A stretch of DNA of 64,000 bases from Achatina immaculata (Eukaryota > Mollusca > Gastropoda > Stylommatophora > Achatinidae), in contig CM019697.1 in assembly GCA_009760885.1 (NCBI GenBank), forward strand, positions 32,800,096 through 32,864,095, given 5' to 3'. Of this stretch, positions 20,340 to 31,165 are shown piece by piece. The notes beneath the pieces are model-generated. The model saw nothing but the letters and a program-made list of their open reading frames with translations. It had not been told where the DNA came from and made no database searches. The translations under genes were made by a program, and so were the position numbers. Position 1 is the stretch's first letter, and the number at the start of each line of letters is the position of its first letter.

Positions 20340-20677
20340 AAGTAGCGTTATGAATGGTGAATTATAGCTGACAAGCTAGCGTTATGAATGGTGAATTATA
20401 GCTGACAAGCTAGCGTTATGAATGGTGAATTATAGCTGACAAGTAGCGTTATGAATGGTGAATTATAGCTGACAAGCTAGCGTTATGAATGGTGAATTAT
20501 AGCTGACAAGTAGCGTTATGAATGGTGAATTATAGCTGACAAGCTAGCGTTATGAATGGTGAATTATAGCTGACAAGCTAGCGTTATGAATGGTGAATTA
20601 TAGCTGACAAGCTAGCGTTAAGAACGGTGAATTATAGCTGACAAGCTAGCGTTATGAATGGTGAATTATAGCTGACC
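20340..20677. repeat. 34-bp minisatellite, about 10 copies
   Basis: The unit is ctagcgttatgaatggtgaa followed by ttatagctgacaag. Some copies lack the two-base 'ct' and are 32 bp, giving a pattern that alternates between 34 and 32. Apart from this the copies are almost identical, so the array is young. Confidence 0.95.
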
Positions 20678-20990
20678 AAAACCCTGACGCACCCCACCGC
20701 TGGTAACCCCGCTGGTAGCACTAGTAACAGCCCTATCGTGGCCAGTGGGGTAGGGATCGCTATACCCCTCATAGTGGTGGTCTGCTTAAGCAACCGTTGC
20801 ACGCCCATTGCTTTTCATCACCATTCTGGAAATCGGGTGTGTGGGGGGGGGGGCGAGTCACTGTAACCTGGTCCCAATCCCACACGATGCTGTGCTTCAA
20901 TATCTTCACTGCAGCGACTGCAGAGAAATCCGACGTTCAATTCCCAAGTAATTCTATTGTAATTGTTCTTTCTCTACCGTCTAAAAAGTG
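20674..20990 (+). other. GC-richer segment with an orphan membrane-like reading
   Basis: The reading after the minisatellite is LTKTLTHPTAGNPAGSTSNS followed by IVASGVGIAIPLIVVVCL. This would be a Ser/Thr-rich stretch then a transmembrane helix. No start codon or clear donor is seen. It may be a captured exon or chance. Confidence 0.2.
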
Positions 20991-21124
20991 CTTTGTTTAC
21001 AGTTTTTTCGAGGTCTAATCATACAGCTCTGTGTTCTGTTGCTTTACTGTACGAAAGCTTCGTTGTTTCCTATTTATAAAATGTGTATTTTCTTGTCCAT
21101 GCTTTACGGCATACAGCAGTGTGG

Positions 21125-21160
21125 AATATATATTATATATATATATATAATATATATATA

Positions 21161-21191
<31 letters not shown>
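21125..21191. repeat. (AT)n tract, copy 2
   Basis: This AT run is broken by three ATTATA/ATAATA slips. It is otherwise in the same place as copies 1 and 3. Confidence 0.9.
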
Positions 21192-22127
21192 AAGGTGCCC
21201 GGTAAGTAATGAGACTGATTCCATAAAATTAGATTTGCTCAAGATATACTTATATATACTTAAAACTCCTTGAAATAACATCACTGAGCATCAATACACC
21301 GTTGCCAGTGGTTCTGCCACGCGTCGTAGCTCACCTGGAAGTCTTGAACAGGTATATCCTTCAAAGCACTCGTCACGGCAGCTTGCACGCGAATAAAGGT
21401 CCCAAAATGGTGGCCTTTCAAGCTTGATTTGAGCTAGAGAAACAAAAATAAGTCAGCCAGGGCCAAGTCCGGACTGTAGGGAGTTGGCACAGCGTTGCCA
21501 CGGTTTGTTTCGCCAGAAGATCTCTCACTAGCAGCGACGCATGGCTCGGTGCATTGTCGTGGTGAAGAACACAAGTACTGGCGATCTCCAGGCGGACGCG
21601 CACGACTCTGCTCTTCTGCTGTTTAAGCACTTCCACATACAATGCTGCGTTGACCATTTGTCCGGCTGGTACGAACTCCTTTTGGACAACACCTTTAGAG
21701 TAAAAAAAAGACAATGACCATCGATTTCATCCTCGACTTGCAGTTACTGAGCGCCCTGTGCGTTGTTCATCCTCGGTGCTCTCTCCTCTTTCGTTGAACG
21801 TCTTGTGCCTCCGAACCACTTGTGCTTTCGATAAAGCATCCTTCCCGTAGGCTTTCTGTATCATAGCAAGCGTATCGGTCGCAGATTTTTCAAGTTTAAC
21901 ACAAAACTTTATCGCTGCTCAACACTTCTCTGGATTTTGACCGTTTCGTGGCGCTTAAACAGCTGTCCACTTCGCAAGCGATCCGCACTTTGTAAAATCT
22001 CGGGGTCAAATGACCAGATATCGGCCTTTACCTAACATCCCCCACTAACCTTCAGGCTCGGAGAATCCACCCCACCCCCTGCTGATTATCTGAATAAAAT
22101 AAGTCTCATTAGTTACCGGACGGACAC
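21192..22127 (-). pseudogene. Internally deleted mariner, copy 2
   Basis: It has the same terminal repeats, the same internal deletion and the same stop as copy 1. It is a duplicate and not an independent insertion. Confidence 0.87.
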
Positions 22128-22549
22128 ACACACCACACACATATGATCCTGCGCAAAAAGGCCATTCATATTGGTGCCGCTGTGGTGTAGTGCTCAGTGC
22201 ACCCGCCAGTCGATCAGAAGGTTTTGGGTTCCATTTTACACTGGCGTGGAATTTTTTCGAACCGACCGGCACCGGGGTCTAAAGCATGATCCTCTCTTCT
22301 ACTCTTCTGCTTATGTGTAGATGTAACTTGTTACTCGTTATGTTGCATCTCACTGTAAATATCCACTATTGCCCACTGTTATAATACTCTTTCTTATATT
22401 ACTGTTAGCTTTGTATCTCATTTTAATTCACGGCTGTTCTACATCTGTTTATATCTGTGTTCTGTTGCTTTACTGTACGAAAGCTTCGTTGTTTCCTATT
22501 TATAAAATGTGTATTTTCTTGTCCATGCTTTACGGCATACAGCAGTGTG

Positions 22550-22551
<2 letters not shown>

Positions 22552-22611
<60 letters not shown>

Positions 22612-22617
22612 TATATA
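22552..22617. repeat. (AT)n tract, copy 3
   Basis: This AT run has one TATAATAT slip and precedes mariner copy 3. Confidence 0.9.
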
Positions 22618-23553
22618 AAGGTGCCCGGTAAGTAATGAGACTGATTCCATAAAATTAGATTTGCTCAAGATATACTTATATATACTTAAAACTCCTTGAA
22701 ATAACATCACTGAGCATCAATACACCGTTGCCAGTGGTTCTGCCACGCGTCGTAGCTCACCTGGAAGTCTTGAACAGGTATATCCTTCAAAGCACTCGTC
22801 ACGGCAGCTTGCACGCGAATAAAGGTCCCAAAAATGGTGGCCTTTCAAGCTTGATTTGAGCTAGAGAAACAAAAATAAGTCAGCCAGGGCCAAGTCCGGA
22901 CTGTAGGGAGTTGGCACAGCGTTGCCACGGTTTGTTTCGCCAGAAGATCTCTCACTAGCAGCGACGCATGGCTCGGTGCATTGTCGTAGTGAAGAACACA
23001 GGTACTGGCGATCTCCAGGCGGACGCGCACGACTCTGCTCTTCTGCTGTTTAAGCACTTCCACGTACAATGCTGCGTTGACCATTTGTCCGACTGGTACG
23101 AACTCCTTTTGGACAACACCTTTAGAGTAAAAAAAGACAATGACCATCGATTTCATCCTCGACTTGCAGTTACTGAGCGCCCTGTGCGTTGTTCATCCTC
23201 GGTGCTCTCTCCTCCTTCGTTGAACGTCTTGTGCCTCCGAACCACTTGTGCTTTCGATAAAGCATCCTTCCCGTAGGCTTTCTGTATCATTGCAAGCGTC
23301 TGGGTCGCGGATTTTTCAAGTTTAACACAAAACTTTATCGCTGCTCAACACTTCTCTGGATTTTGACAGTTTCGCGGCGCTTAAACAGCTGTCCACTTCG
23401 CAAGCTATCCGCACTTTGTAAAATCTCGGGGTCAAATGACCAGATATCGGCCTTTACCTAACATCCCCCACTAACCTTCAGGCCCGGAGAATCCACCCCA
23501 CCCCCTGCTGATTATCTGAATAAAATAAGTCTCATTAGTTACCGGACGGACAC
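22618..23553 (-). pseudogene. Internally deleted mariner, copy 3
   Basis: It has the same deletion, with a few substitutions (for example His to Tyr in LHYDNAPSHA). One A fewer in an A-run extends the C-terminal reading to 103 codons (MKSMVIVFFYSKGVVQKEF). It is still not a complete transposase. Confidence 0.87.
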
Positions 23554-24430
23554 ACACACCACACACATATGATCCTGCGCAAAAAGGCCATTCCTATTGG
23601 TGCCGCTGTGGTGTAGTGCTCAGTGCACCCGCCCGTCGATCAGAAGGTTTTGGGTTCCATTTTACACTGGCGTGGAATTTTTTCGAACCGACCGGCACCG
23701 GGGTCTAAAGCGTGATCCTCTCTTCTACTCTTCTGCTTATGTGTAGATGTAACTTGTTACTCGTTATGTTGCATCTCACTGTAAATATCCACTATTGCCC
23801 ACTGTTATAATGCTCTTTCTTATATTACCGTTAGCTTTGTATCTCATTTTAATTCACGGCTGTTCTACATCTGTTTATATCTGTTTTGCGTCTGTTTTGT
23901 TACTCACTTCACAGACTTACTTGCTCCCAGGTTCATTCTCTCTCAGTGGAAATCAGAAGCAGCAACTTTACAGTTGAAATAACTTTAATGATGCACGGGG
24001 TGACGATGAGTCAATGAGCGATACGACGAGAACGACAAAGCCATCAACAAAATCCATGGACACAAAACTGGACCTAATTTCCATCTCCACGACATAGTAT
24101 ATGTTCCCGGCAGACTACTGTAACCATAAGAACATCCTAACACACTCTGTTCTACATCTATTTCACAAAATAACTACATTTTAACAGACTAATCAACGTC
24201 TATATCCCAGACGATACACAAAGCACAACTGTTCCTCAGCCATATGATTTCTCTCTCACCTGACCTTTTTCTTGTCATACCTTAACCGTGACCCATGTGA
24301 AAATTGAGACAAAGCAAATGGACTCTACGCACAAACAGCTGATTACTTTAGAAGATAACTCATTTTATACTAACTTTCCAATTATCAGATGAGTTATCTA
24401 TCTTACATTCTTACATTCTATATATTATTA

Positions 24431-24620
24431 TAGGGTCAACCCAGCCTCAAAATAAAGGGCACCTGTGGTTTACCTATGAAAACAAAGGCAGTGAGGACTA
24501 ATGCTGGCATCCCTACATCAAGCATTGTAGTGGTCTAGAAATGTGAAGGTAGTAAAACTTGACATCTCTACGACATGCAGATGCCACGGGAGAAAGAGAT
24601 CTTGCTGTTAATCTCCATTT
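24431..24620 (+). repeat. SINE-2, 5'-truncated
   Basis: The words gtcaacccagcctcaaaa, aaaacaaaggcagtgagga and gtagtggtctagaaatgtga, then cacgggagaaagagatct, match the body of the full SINE-2 at 39876-40140. The tRNA-like head is absent. Confidence 0.75.
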
Positions 24621-24712
24621 CATGTATCCATCATCTGCTTTCTTGTGTCATGGAATTTGAAATTTTTCACTGTCTCGTGTGTTTCTCCATTCATTTTTAT
24701 ATTTACAATAGG

Positions 24713-25095
24713 TTTTCGCTGGTTTTTTGCTGGTTACTACAATCTTGTAGGCTTTTGCTGGTCTTTTTTGCTGGTTACTACAATTAGAATCGTGTACGTT
24801 TTTGCTGTTCTTTGCTGGTTAATACAGTTTTGTAGGTTTTTGCTGTTCTTTCCAGGTTACTATAGTCTTGTAGATCTTGACTGTTCTTTACTGGTTATTA
24901 CAATCTTGTAGATTTTTGCTATTCTTTGCTGGTTACCACAATCTCGTAGATTTTTGCTATTCTTTGCTGGTTGCCACAATCTCGTAGATTTTTGCTATTC
25001 TTTGCTGGTTACCACAATCTCGTAGATTTTTGCTATTCTTTGCTGGTTACCACAATCTCGTAGATTTTTGCTGTTCTTTGCTGTTTACTGCAATC
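24713..25095. repeat. 38-bp minisatellite, about 10 copies
   Basis: The unit is gatttttgctattctttgct then ggttaccacaatctcgta. The left copies are diverged and the right four are nearly identical, which suggests growth from the right. Confidence 0.92.
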
Positions 25096-25165
25096 TTTTT
25101 TTAAACACCTATTTCTTGCTTATAATTTTAGCTTCTCTTGTTTATTTACGTCACAAGAATTCTTT

Positions 25166-25450
25166 GAGCCCTGGTTGGCTGAGTGGTTATGCGCTTGGTT
25201 TACTAATCTGGTGGTACCGGGTTCAAGTTCCAGGAGTGGGGATTTTTTTTTCTGGTACACGCCAACAAGGCCCGGGGTCCACCCAGCCTCTAAAAATTGG
25301 GACCAGAGAAATCTGGGAAGGTAAATGCGGCCAGGCGTTACTGACGTCATCACACTTTCACGCGGCGAATGTCTTGAAAATACGGACCTAACACAGTATC
25401 CTCGGAATGCCTTAATGGTATGGAAACGGGAATTTTACCTGCACCTTTCA
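25166..25450 (+). repeat. tRNA-derived SINE (Ser/Leu-like head, SINE-1 type body)
   Basis: Box A-like tggctgagtggtta and box B-like gggttcaagttcc are correctly spaced. The body has ggccaggcgttactgacgtc and a tail ttttacctgcacctttc. These resemble the body and tail of SINE-1 although the heads differ. Confidence 0.75.
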
Positions 25451-25659
25451 AGATTCTGTTAGTCTAAAATATTTAAACGGAGCCATCACATTTGCTGCAT
25501 ATTAGTACATGAAACAGCAATGAGTCTACATCCACTATCGTTCTACAGAATAGCGCTATTATGAAAGGTGACCTTCAAGAGCAAACCTCACTCGTTACAG
25601 TTTTCATATAAGAAAAAAAAACGATTTTATTCATGTAAGAAACAATGAGGCTTTCGCAA

Positions 25660-25870
25660 AATGGTAGACAAAGCTCTGATTAAGTGTTCTGTGTTCTCTT
25701 GGCTAGGAGGTCTGTGTTCTCTTGGCTAGGAGGTCTGTGTTCTCTTGGCTAGGAGGCCGCTAGAGGTTCGTGGTTCAAGTGCCAGGTAATTCTCGTGTCA
25801 TTTTTGCTCTTTCGCGTCTGAAGTGTTTTGCCTGCGATTTTTTTAAGGCTGGCCATACAATACTGTGCTC
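25660..25870 (+). repeat. SINE-3 copy with a triplicated 23-bp head segment
   Basis: Three tandem copies of gtctgtgttctcttggctag (23-bp period) are followed by ggttcgtggttcaagtgcca (box B), ggtaattctcgtgtc and gtgttttgcctgcg. Compare the fuller copy at 32122-32325. Confidence 0.7.
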
Positions 25871-26149
25871 TAACACGTTCCTCACCACTGGCCAGTTTGT
25901 GGTCGGACCACACGAAGGTGACTGAAAACAGCTCATCCTGGCATATTCACCTGGACCAGACCCAGTATAGGCAAAAGAATTATAATCCTGGCGAAGAATG
26001 AAAGAATGCATGTTATTGTTGTTGCTGCTATCGCTCCGAAACTAGAGCAGAATGTTATAAGCAGCCAGTGCAATGCAGGGATTGGGAACTATTTAAGCCA
26101 AAGTTGATGGGAAAAAAAAAACTTTAGGCTGTGTCGGAGGCAATGTAAT

Positions 26150-26640
26150 GGCTAGTTGTCCATGGTGTAGTTCATGACCTCATTATGACGGATTCACAGA
26201 GTGTGCTTCGCAATACTGAGACAAAGTTAATCGAAAGAATGGATTCATCTGCTAAACCAGTCAACTGTGAGGAGCCTAACGTGGCTTTATTGTCCAGGGC
26301 ATGCGGGAGTACATGGCAATGGTGTGGCAGACAGACTTGCTAGACAGGAAAGGCTAAAATAAATGGCAGGTTGAGAAAGGACAAGGGTGACATTGGAAAG
26401 TATTGCAAAGACTGTGAGAAAATGAAGAGCGGGAATGGAAGAACAATGTAATTGTGAAGCGACTGATGGGGCTAAGACAAATTAAAGGTGTTGGTAGGAA
26501 ATCCGAACTGTGTGGCAGAAAAGGCATCATAAAGAACCAACACTTGAAGGGAACTATTAGCAAACATACTCTTGGATGGATGCTGCGGCATGAGGCGGAG
26601 CATAAATGGGGCTGTCCTGAGTGCAATGACACCGGAGTCT
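26150..26640 (+). pseudogene. RNase H relic of another LINE
   Basis: One frame gives MTDSQSVLRNTE. After a frameshift the next gives LTWLYCPGHAGVHGNGVADR then LARQERLK and a stop. These are the DSQS and GHAGVxGNxxADRLA motifs of RNase H domains in I-like LINEs. Downstream frames give KRLMGLRQIKG and a Cys-poor tail. The sequence differs from the I-type LINE at 1-2436. Confidence 0.75.
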
Positions 26641-26699
26641 GATTCTGAACCTTTGAACATTTTGGTGGCAAAAACCTCCTGGCAGTCTAGAGCCGCTGC

Positions 26700-26920
26700 A
26701 CATAGGAATATGGCATGTTGGAACCACACGGTTTGAACTAAAAATTCAGCTATGTTTAACATTCCCTTTCTCCACAATCGTATCTCAGTCACAATCTCCC
26801 TTTCTACTAAGTTCAGCTCCTACCTCACTTGTAACTTATATTCCAGAATCCCTCACTGTACTAGATTACAAATCCTCTACCTCAACCATATTCATCTCTG
26901 CTAAAGATTACCATTATATA
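26700..26920 (+). repeat. Module X 5' part (interrupted by mariner)
   Basis: The order aattcagcta..taacattccc, cacaatcgtatctcag, ctcacttgtaac, then gattaccattatat follows the 5' part of Module X at 14100-14300. It continues at 27846 after the mariner and another 200 bp. Confidence 0.7.
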
Positions 26921-27649
26921 CGAGGGTCATACTGAAAGTCGTGAGCAATTTTTTTTTTAAACCAGAACTTATAGATAAAGAAAATATAAATGCATCGCCT
27001 TAACTGCATCCTTTTCTTCATTTTTTAACATAATCTCCATTTCTCTGCACACTTTTTTTCCATCGCTCCGCAAGTTTGAAAATATCATCCCAGAAGAATT
27101 CCGTTCCAGCTTACCGAAGGCGCAGACGCACTGCTTTCTGAACGTGCTCTCCCAGCGGGCACAAAGTTTTCTATAGCCTAGGCTTTCAATCATTTCTTGT
27201 ACTGCATTGTGTCCTATTCCAAAATTTACAGCGATTTCAGATACTGTGACATGTCTGTCTTGTTTAATGATATCGTCAACCCTTTCCACTTTGCGTTCAG
27301 TGGAGGCAGTTCGAGGGCCACCGCTGAAGGGCAAATCTTGGATGATCGTGTTTCCATCTTTGAAATGTTTCACCTACACACATCTCCATAAGTTGAAGTC
27401 TTTAGTGAATTTCAGCAGCTGGGATTTCCTCTTTAACGAGGAACTCAATAACAGCACATTGACGAAACGAAACTTTATCATCCACCATTTTGTTTCTGCT
27501 CCGTGTGGTCACGTGACACATGATGTTGACGTCATGTGACCTCTACATAAAGTGCAAAGGATATAGTTAATGTGATACATTTATATTTTCTCTATCTATA
27601 AATTCTGATTTTTAAAAACATTTGCTCACGACTTTCAGTATGACCCTCG
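26921..27649 (-). pseudogene. 729-bp internally deleted mariner with perfect TIRs
   Basis: The inverted repeats are identical over 28 bp (26921-26948 and 27622-27649; they begin cgagggtcatactgaaagtc). The element is flanked by TA on both sides. On the minus strand the start MVDDKVSFRQCAVIEFLVKE is present near 27490 and is broken by a stop and a small deletion. An open stretch at 26969-27373 then holds the second helix-turn-helix part (HVTVSEIAVNFGIGHNAVQE, MIESLGYRKLCARW) fused to the transposase C-terminus. The whole catalytic core is deleted. It is a non-autonomous derivative. Confidence 0.92.
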
Positions 27650-27654
27650 TACAT

Positions 27655-27845
27655 CTCTCTCTCTCTCTCGCTCTCTCCCTCTCTCTCACATACACACATC
27701 GTTCCCCCCCCCCCACCCCATATTATGCTCACTAACAAAAGCTGACTGACTGTAAGCTGTATGTTGAAGGGCATAATGTTAGTCGGGTTTGCGTGACCAA
27801 TTCTTAACTTTTTGAAAATAAAGTATGTTCGTTCGTTCGTCCGTT
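27655..27845. other. Low-complexity CT and C runs plus a (GTTC)n-ended segment
   Basis: Contains (CT)n at 27653-27690, a C-run at 27703-27716 and a segment that ends aataaagtatgttcgttcgt. The polyadenylation-like signal and GTTC repeats suggest the 3' end of an unidentified retroelement. Confidence 0.4.
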
Positions 27846-27980
27846 ACTACCGATCTATCACACCTCGTCATCATTTATACATTCACAATACTCCACGCGC
27901 ACTCTCGGCCACAGCTTCTTGCAAGTCACAGCTAATTGCTCCATTTTATAAATCTATTTCCCCTCATTTTTATTTGTTGT
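27846..27980 (+). repeat. Module X middle part
   Basis: cactctcggccacagcttct then tgcaagtcacagctaattgc leads into ttgttgtatgtcattcatgt, where LINE-B is inserted. Confidence 0.75.
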
Positions 27981-27993
27981 ATGTCATTCATGT

Positions 27994-29970
27994 CCATACT
28001 AGAGTTCACTACAGGAAACTACAGGAAACAGCAAAAGAGGTGCTGGGATATCGGAAACGGAGAAAAGAGGAATGGATAAGCAAGACCACATGGGAAAAGA
28101 TAGAGCAAAGAAAAGAAATCAAGAAAAAATTACTGAACACCAAATCACAACGGCTTAAAGAACAAATTTTAAGTAATTATGCACAAAAAGACAAAGAAGT
28201 GAAGGAATCATGCCGTCAAGATAAACGTCAATACTATGACAACTTAGCAGAAGCAACAGAGAAAGCAGCATATACAAATGACATGAAAACCATATATAAA
28301 ATCACAAAGCAGATGACAGGTAACTTCAACACAAGATGTGAAAGTGCAGTAAGGATACAAAATGGACAACTGGTCAGTGGAGAAAGAGAAAAAAATTGAA
28401 AGATGGAACACTTTAACACCCTACTAAACAGAACACAAGCAGCACAAACAATAGACATACTTGAAGCAAAAACGGAACTAAACATCAATACAGGACCAGT
28501 AACAATAAGTGAAGTAAAGGAGGCGATAAAGAAGCTAAAATCAGACAGGGCACCAGGTGAAGATGAAGTGACTGCTGAGATGTTGAAAGCAGATGAAACA
28601 GAAACACCAAAACAACTTTGCCGGACATTACAACAAATTTGGGATCTAGAAAAAGCCCCAGAGGAGTGGAAAACTGGGCTTATAGTAAAACTACCAAAAA
28701 AGGGTGACTTCACAGATTGCATTACCCTACTGCCACTCACCAGTAAAGTATTTTGCAGAATAATCATCAACAGAATTGTACCAACACTTGAGGAAAAACT
28801 TCGGAAAGAGCAGGCAGGATTTAGGAAAGGAAGATCATGCATAGACCACATATTTGTACTTAGACAAATATTAGAACAGGTAAATGAGTGGCATAGCACA
28901 ACATATGCATTGTTCATAGATTTTGAGAAAGCCTTTGACAGTGTCAACAGAGATGCACTGTGGAAAATCCTAAGATGGCATGGCCTCCCCCATAAGATAG
29001 TAAATGTAATCAAAGCCCTATATGAGGGTTTTCAATGCAAAGTGATCTGTGGAGAACATACCTCCAGAAGCTTTAGGGTACAAACAGGAGTGAAACAGGG
29101 ATGTGTACTATCACCAACATTATTTATCTTGGCAGTAGACTGGTTAATGAAGGAGGCAACATCAGACAAACGCAGAGGATTACAATGGACCCTTGACACA
29201 GTGCTGGAGGACCTTGACTTTGCGGACGACATTTGTCTATTATCAAGCAGTCACAAAGATATGCAAGATAAAATAAACAAGCTAACTCAGAATGCAAACA
29301 ACATAGGACTAAAGATCAACGTAGGAAAGACAAAGTTAATGAAGCAAAATGTGAACAACAGAAATGTACTCAGAGTAGATAACAAGTTAGTGGAGGAGGT
29401 CAATGAATTTGTATACCTTGGCAGCAGAGTAGTAGAAAATGGAGACAGCACAGAGGACATCAGCAGCAGACTTACTAGAGCAAACCAGGCTTTTGCAGTG
29501 CTACAGACTATATGGAAAAAAAAACTAAGCATAAATATGAAAATCAGGATATTTAAGAGTAATGTTCTAAGTGTACTGAATGCTGGAAAATCACCAAAAC
29601 CATAGAAAACAAGTTGAATTCTTTCCAGACTAAATGTTTACGAGGAATTATAACAATATTTTGGCCAAACACTATAAAAAATAACATCTTATTAGCAGAA
29701 ATGCAGATGAAGCCACTGACAACAATTATTGAGGAAAGACGCTGGCGATGGTTGGGATATGTGCTCCGATGACTGACAACTCACTACCAAAAATAGCACT
29801 AGGATGGACACCACAGAAGTAAGGGTAGACCAAAAGAGACATGGAGAAGAACAACAGAAAGGATGTTGAGCAATAGAGGGCTCACCTGGGCAAGAGCAGA
29901 AAAAAAAGGCAAAGGACAGGCATTTGTGGAAAACCCTTGCGGAAGCCCCATGTGCTCTGGGCACTTAAGG

Positions 29971-30009
<39 letters not shown>
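27994..30009 (+). pseudogene. LINE-B, 2.0 kb, 5'-truncated, in Module X hot spot
   Basis: It is flanked by a 13-bp target duplication ATGTCATTCATGT (27981-27993 and 30010-30022). A linker region (28010-28399) precedes a long RT frame at 28403-29605. Motifs in order are KSDRAPGEDEVTAEMLK, LRKEQAGFRKGRSCIDH, FIDFEKAFDSVNRDALWKIL, TGVKQGCVLSPTLF and FADD at 29219-29230, then INVGKTKLM and FVYLGSRVV. Two compensating single-base slips near 28390-28410 and a frameshift near 29595 break the protein. The C-terminal tail (IIEERRWRWLGYVLR) is out of frame. No endonuclease domain is present. The CR1/L2/RTE-like assignment is tentative. Confidence 0.92.
29972..30009 (+). repeat. (GA)n tail of LINE-B
   Basis: A run of GA ends exactly at the 3' target duplication. 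The minus-strand copy at 37101-37560 ends in the complementary (CT)n, so the dinucleotide tail is a property of this family. Confidence 0.88.
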
Positions 30010-30012
<3 letters not shown>

Positions 30013-30240
30013 TCATTCATGTGAAGTTGTATTTTATTTTCTTTCCCTGTTTCTTAGTCCTGTATGTCTGTGTATGATTAAGGAGTAAACCGTAAAGTTA
30101 CAACTATGTGTTCATTAAGTAGTGAAGCTGTTCCTATTTTTTTGTTTTAAATAACTTTAACATTTTGTTACCACAGCTTTACTGCAGTAGCTTTGCGTAT
30201 ATGTATATATTTAGTCTTATACATATTTCTACCCCAAAAC
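30010..30240 (+). repeat. Module X 3' part
   Basis: From tgtcattcatgtgaagttgt through gattaaggagtaaacc, agtgaagctgttcc and ttactgcagtagctttgcgt to tatgtatatatttagtc. It completes the copy begun at 26700. Confidence 0.8.
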
Positions 30241-30267
30241 TTTTTCCAGGGTTTGGAACCTGACATC

Positions 30268-30387
30268 CTACAGATTTGGCAACTGGTTTACAATGACTGG
30301 CTTGACGAGACCTGCCCCGTTAGCCAGGCCGAGCCTGCTCCTGACACTAACTAACAGGGTCTTTGCCAGCTGTGGTTCATCGGCCAT
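30268..30387 (-). other. Possible first exon: 39-codon frame with strong start context
   Basis: The minus strand has gcggctaccATGGCC, a near-ideal Kozak context. It opens MADEPQLAKTLLVSVRSRLG followed by 19 more codons and a stop. A gtaaac could serve as donor after KPVI. I do not recognise the product, and no further exon was found on the left. It may be chance. Confidence 0.2.
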
Positions 30388-30499
30388 GGTAGCCGCTTTG
30401 TACACTTTCAATGTAGTTTTTATGGTCCAGTATGAAACATTAACATTAGCTCTAGCCCAGTTTTTAGCTTTACATCCTAAATCTCGCGAATCAACTTCC

Positions 30500-30965
30500 T
30501 AAACCTCGGCCAGAGAACTGCCGGTACAATTACACACTTTTCCAATTTCGCCTACCCACAAACTCCTCGGAGATTAAGCTTATGGATTATTTATTCATGG
30601 TAGTAACTCGTTTTACCAGAGAAATCAGAAACAAACAAACAAACAAAAAGCGTGAGTTGGCTTAGGTAAGGATTGTCGTCGAAATAAACTCAGAAACGAA
30701 ACGTTTAGATGTGTGGTCTAGGACAGGATCGCGCCGAAATTCTTGCTTAATGTGTGTGTGTGTGTGTTTTTCTAACATAAATTCCGGCTAACCTTGTGCC
30801 CTGACACATAGTGTAGAGAGCGTGGAAACCGGGCATTAATATTGTGCAGTGTAGAGAGCGCGGAACACGGCTATTAATACTGTGCAGTGCTCGCTAGTTC
30901 CTTAGTTTTATGTTTACGTGTGTAACTACACCTGTCCTGATTTCTGCCACGCCGTGAAAAGGTAA
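30500..30965. other. No gene seen; short GT run and a 46-bp duplication
   Basis: (GT)n lies at 30749-30767. The word gtgtagagagcg(t/c)gga with flanks recurs at 30811 and 30850. Otherwise featureless. Confidence 0.5.
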
Positions 30966-30967
30966 AT

Positions 30968-30970
30968 CAC

Positions 30971-31041
<71 letters not shown>

Positions 31042-31062
31042 CATCTATCCATCCATCCATCC

Positions 31063-31095
<33 letters not shown>

Positions 31096-31165
31096 CATTA
31101 CATACATACATACATAATACATACATACATACATAATACATACATACATACATACATATAAAAGT
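30968..31165. repeat. (ATCT)n then (TACA)n microsatellites
   Basis: About 30 ATCT units (some CATC variants) run to about 31092, followed by TACATA units to 31157. The TACA part is the complement of the (TATG)n tail of the minus-strand SINE-1 next to it. Confidence 0.95.

Larger units (their letters stand above)
18331..24334. repeat. Tandem duplication block: (AT)n + mariner + SINE units
   Basis: Copy 1 is 18331-20339, copy 2 20898-22457 and copy 3 22458-24334. Copies 1 and 2 share the start ttcaatatcttcactgcagc. Copies 1 and 3 share the end, up to gactctacgcacaa. Copy 2 is cut at ctgtttatatctg and joined directly to the tgttctgttgc point of copy 3, as expected from unequal recombination. 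A private 20340-20897 segment separates copies 1 and 2. Confidence 0.9.

Noticed and set aside
20340..20677. CRISPR-like array or iteron origin
   Set aside because: There is no variable spacer between units. It is a simple 34/32-bp minisatellite in animal DNA.
26354..26792. Overlapping minus-strand frames of about 105 codons
   Set aside because: They are antisense to the RNase H relic and show no domain.
28234..29013. A 259-codon minus-strand frame
   Set aside because: It is the antisense shadow of the LINE-B RT frame, which has all the expected RT motifs.
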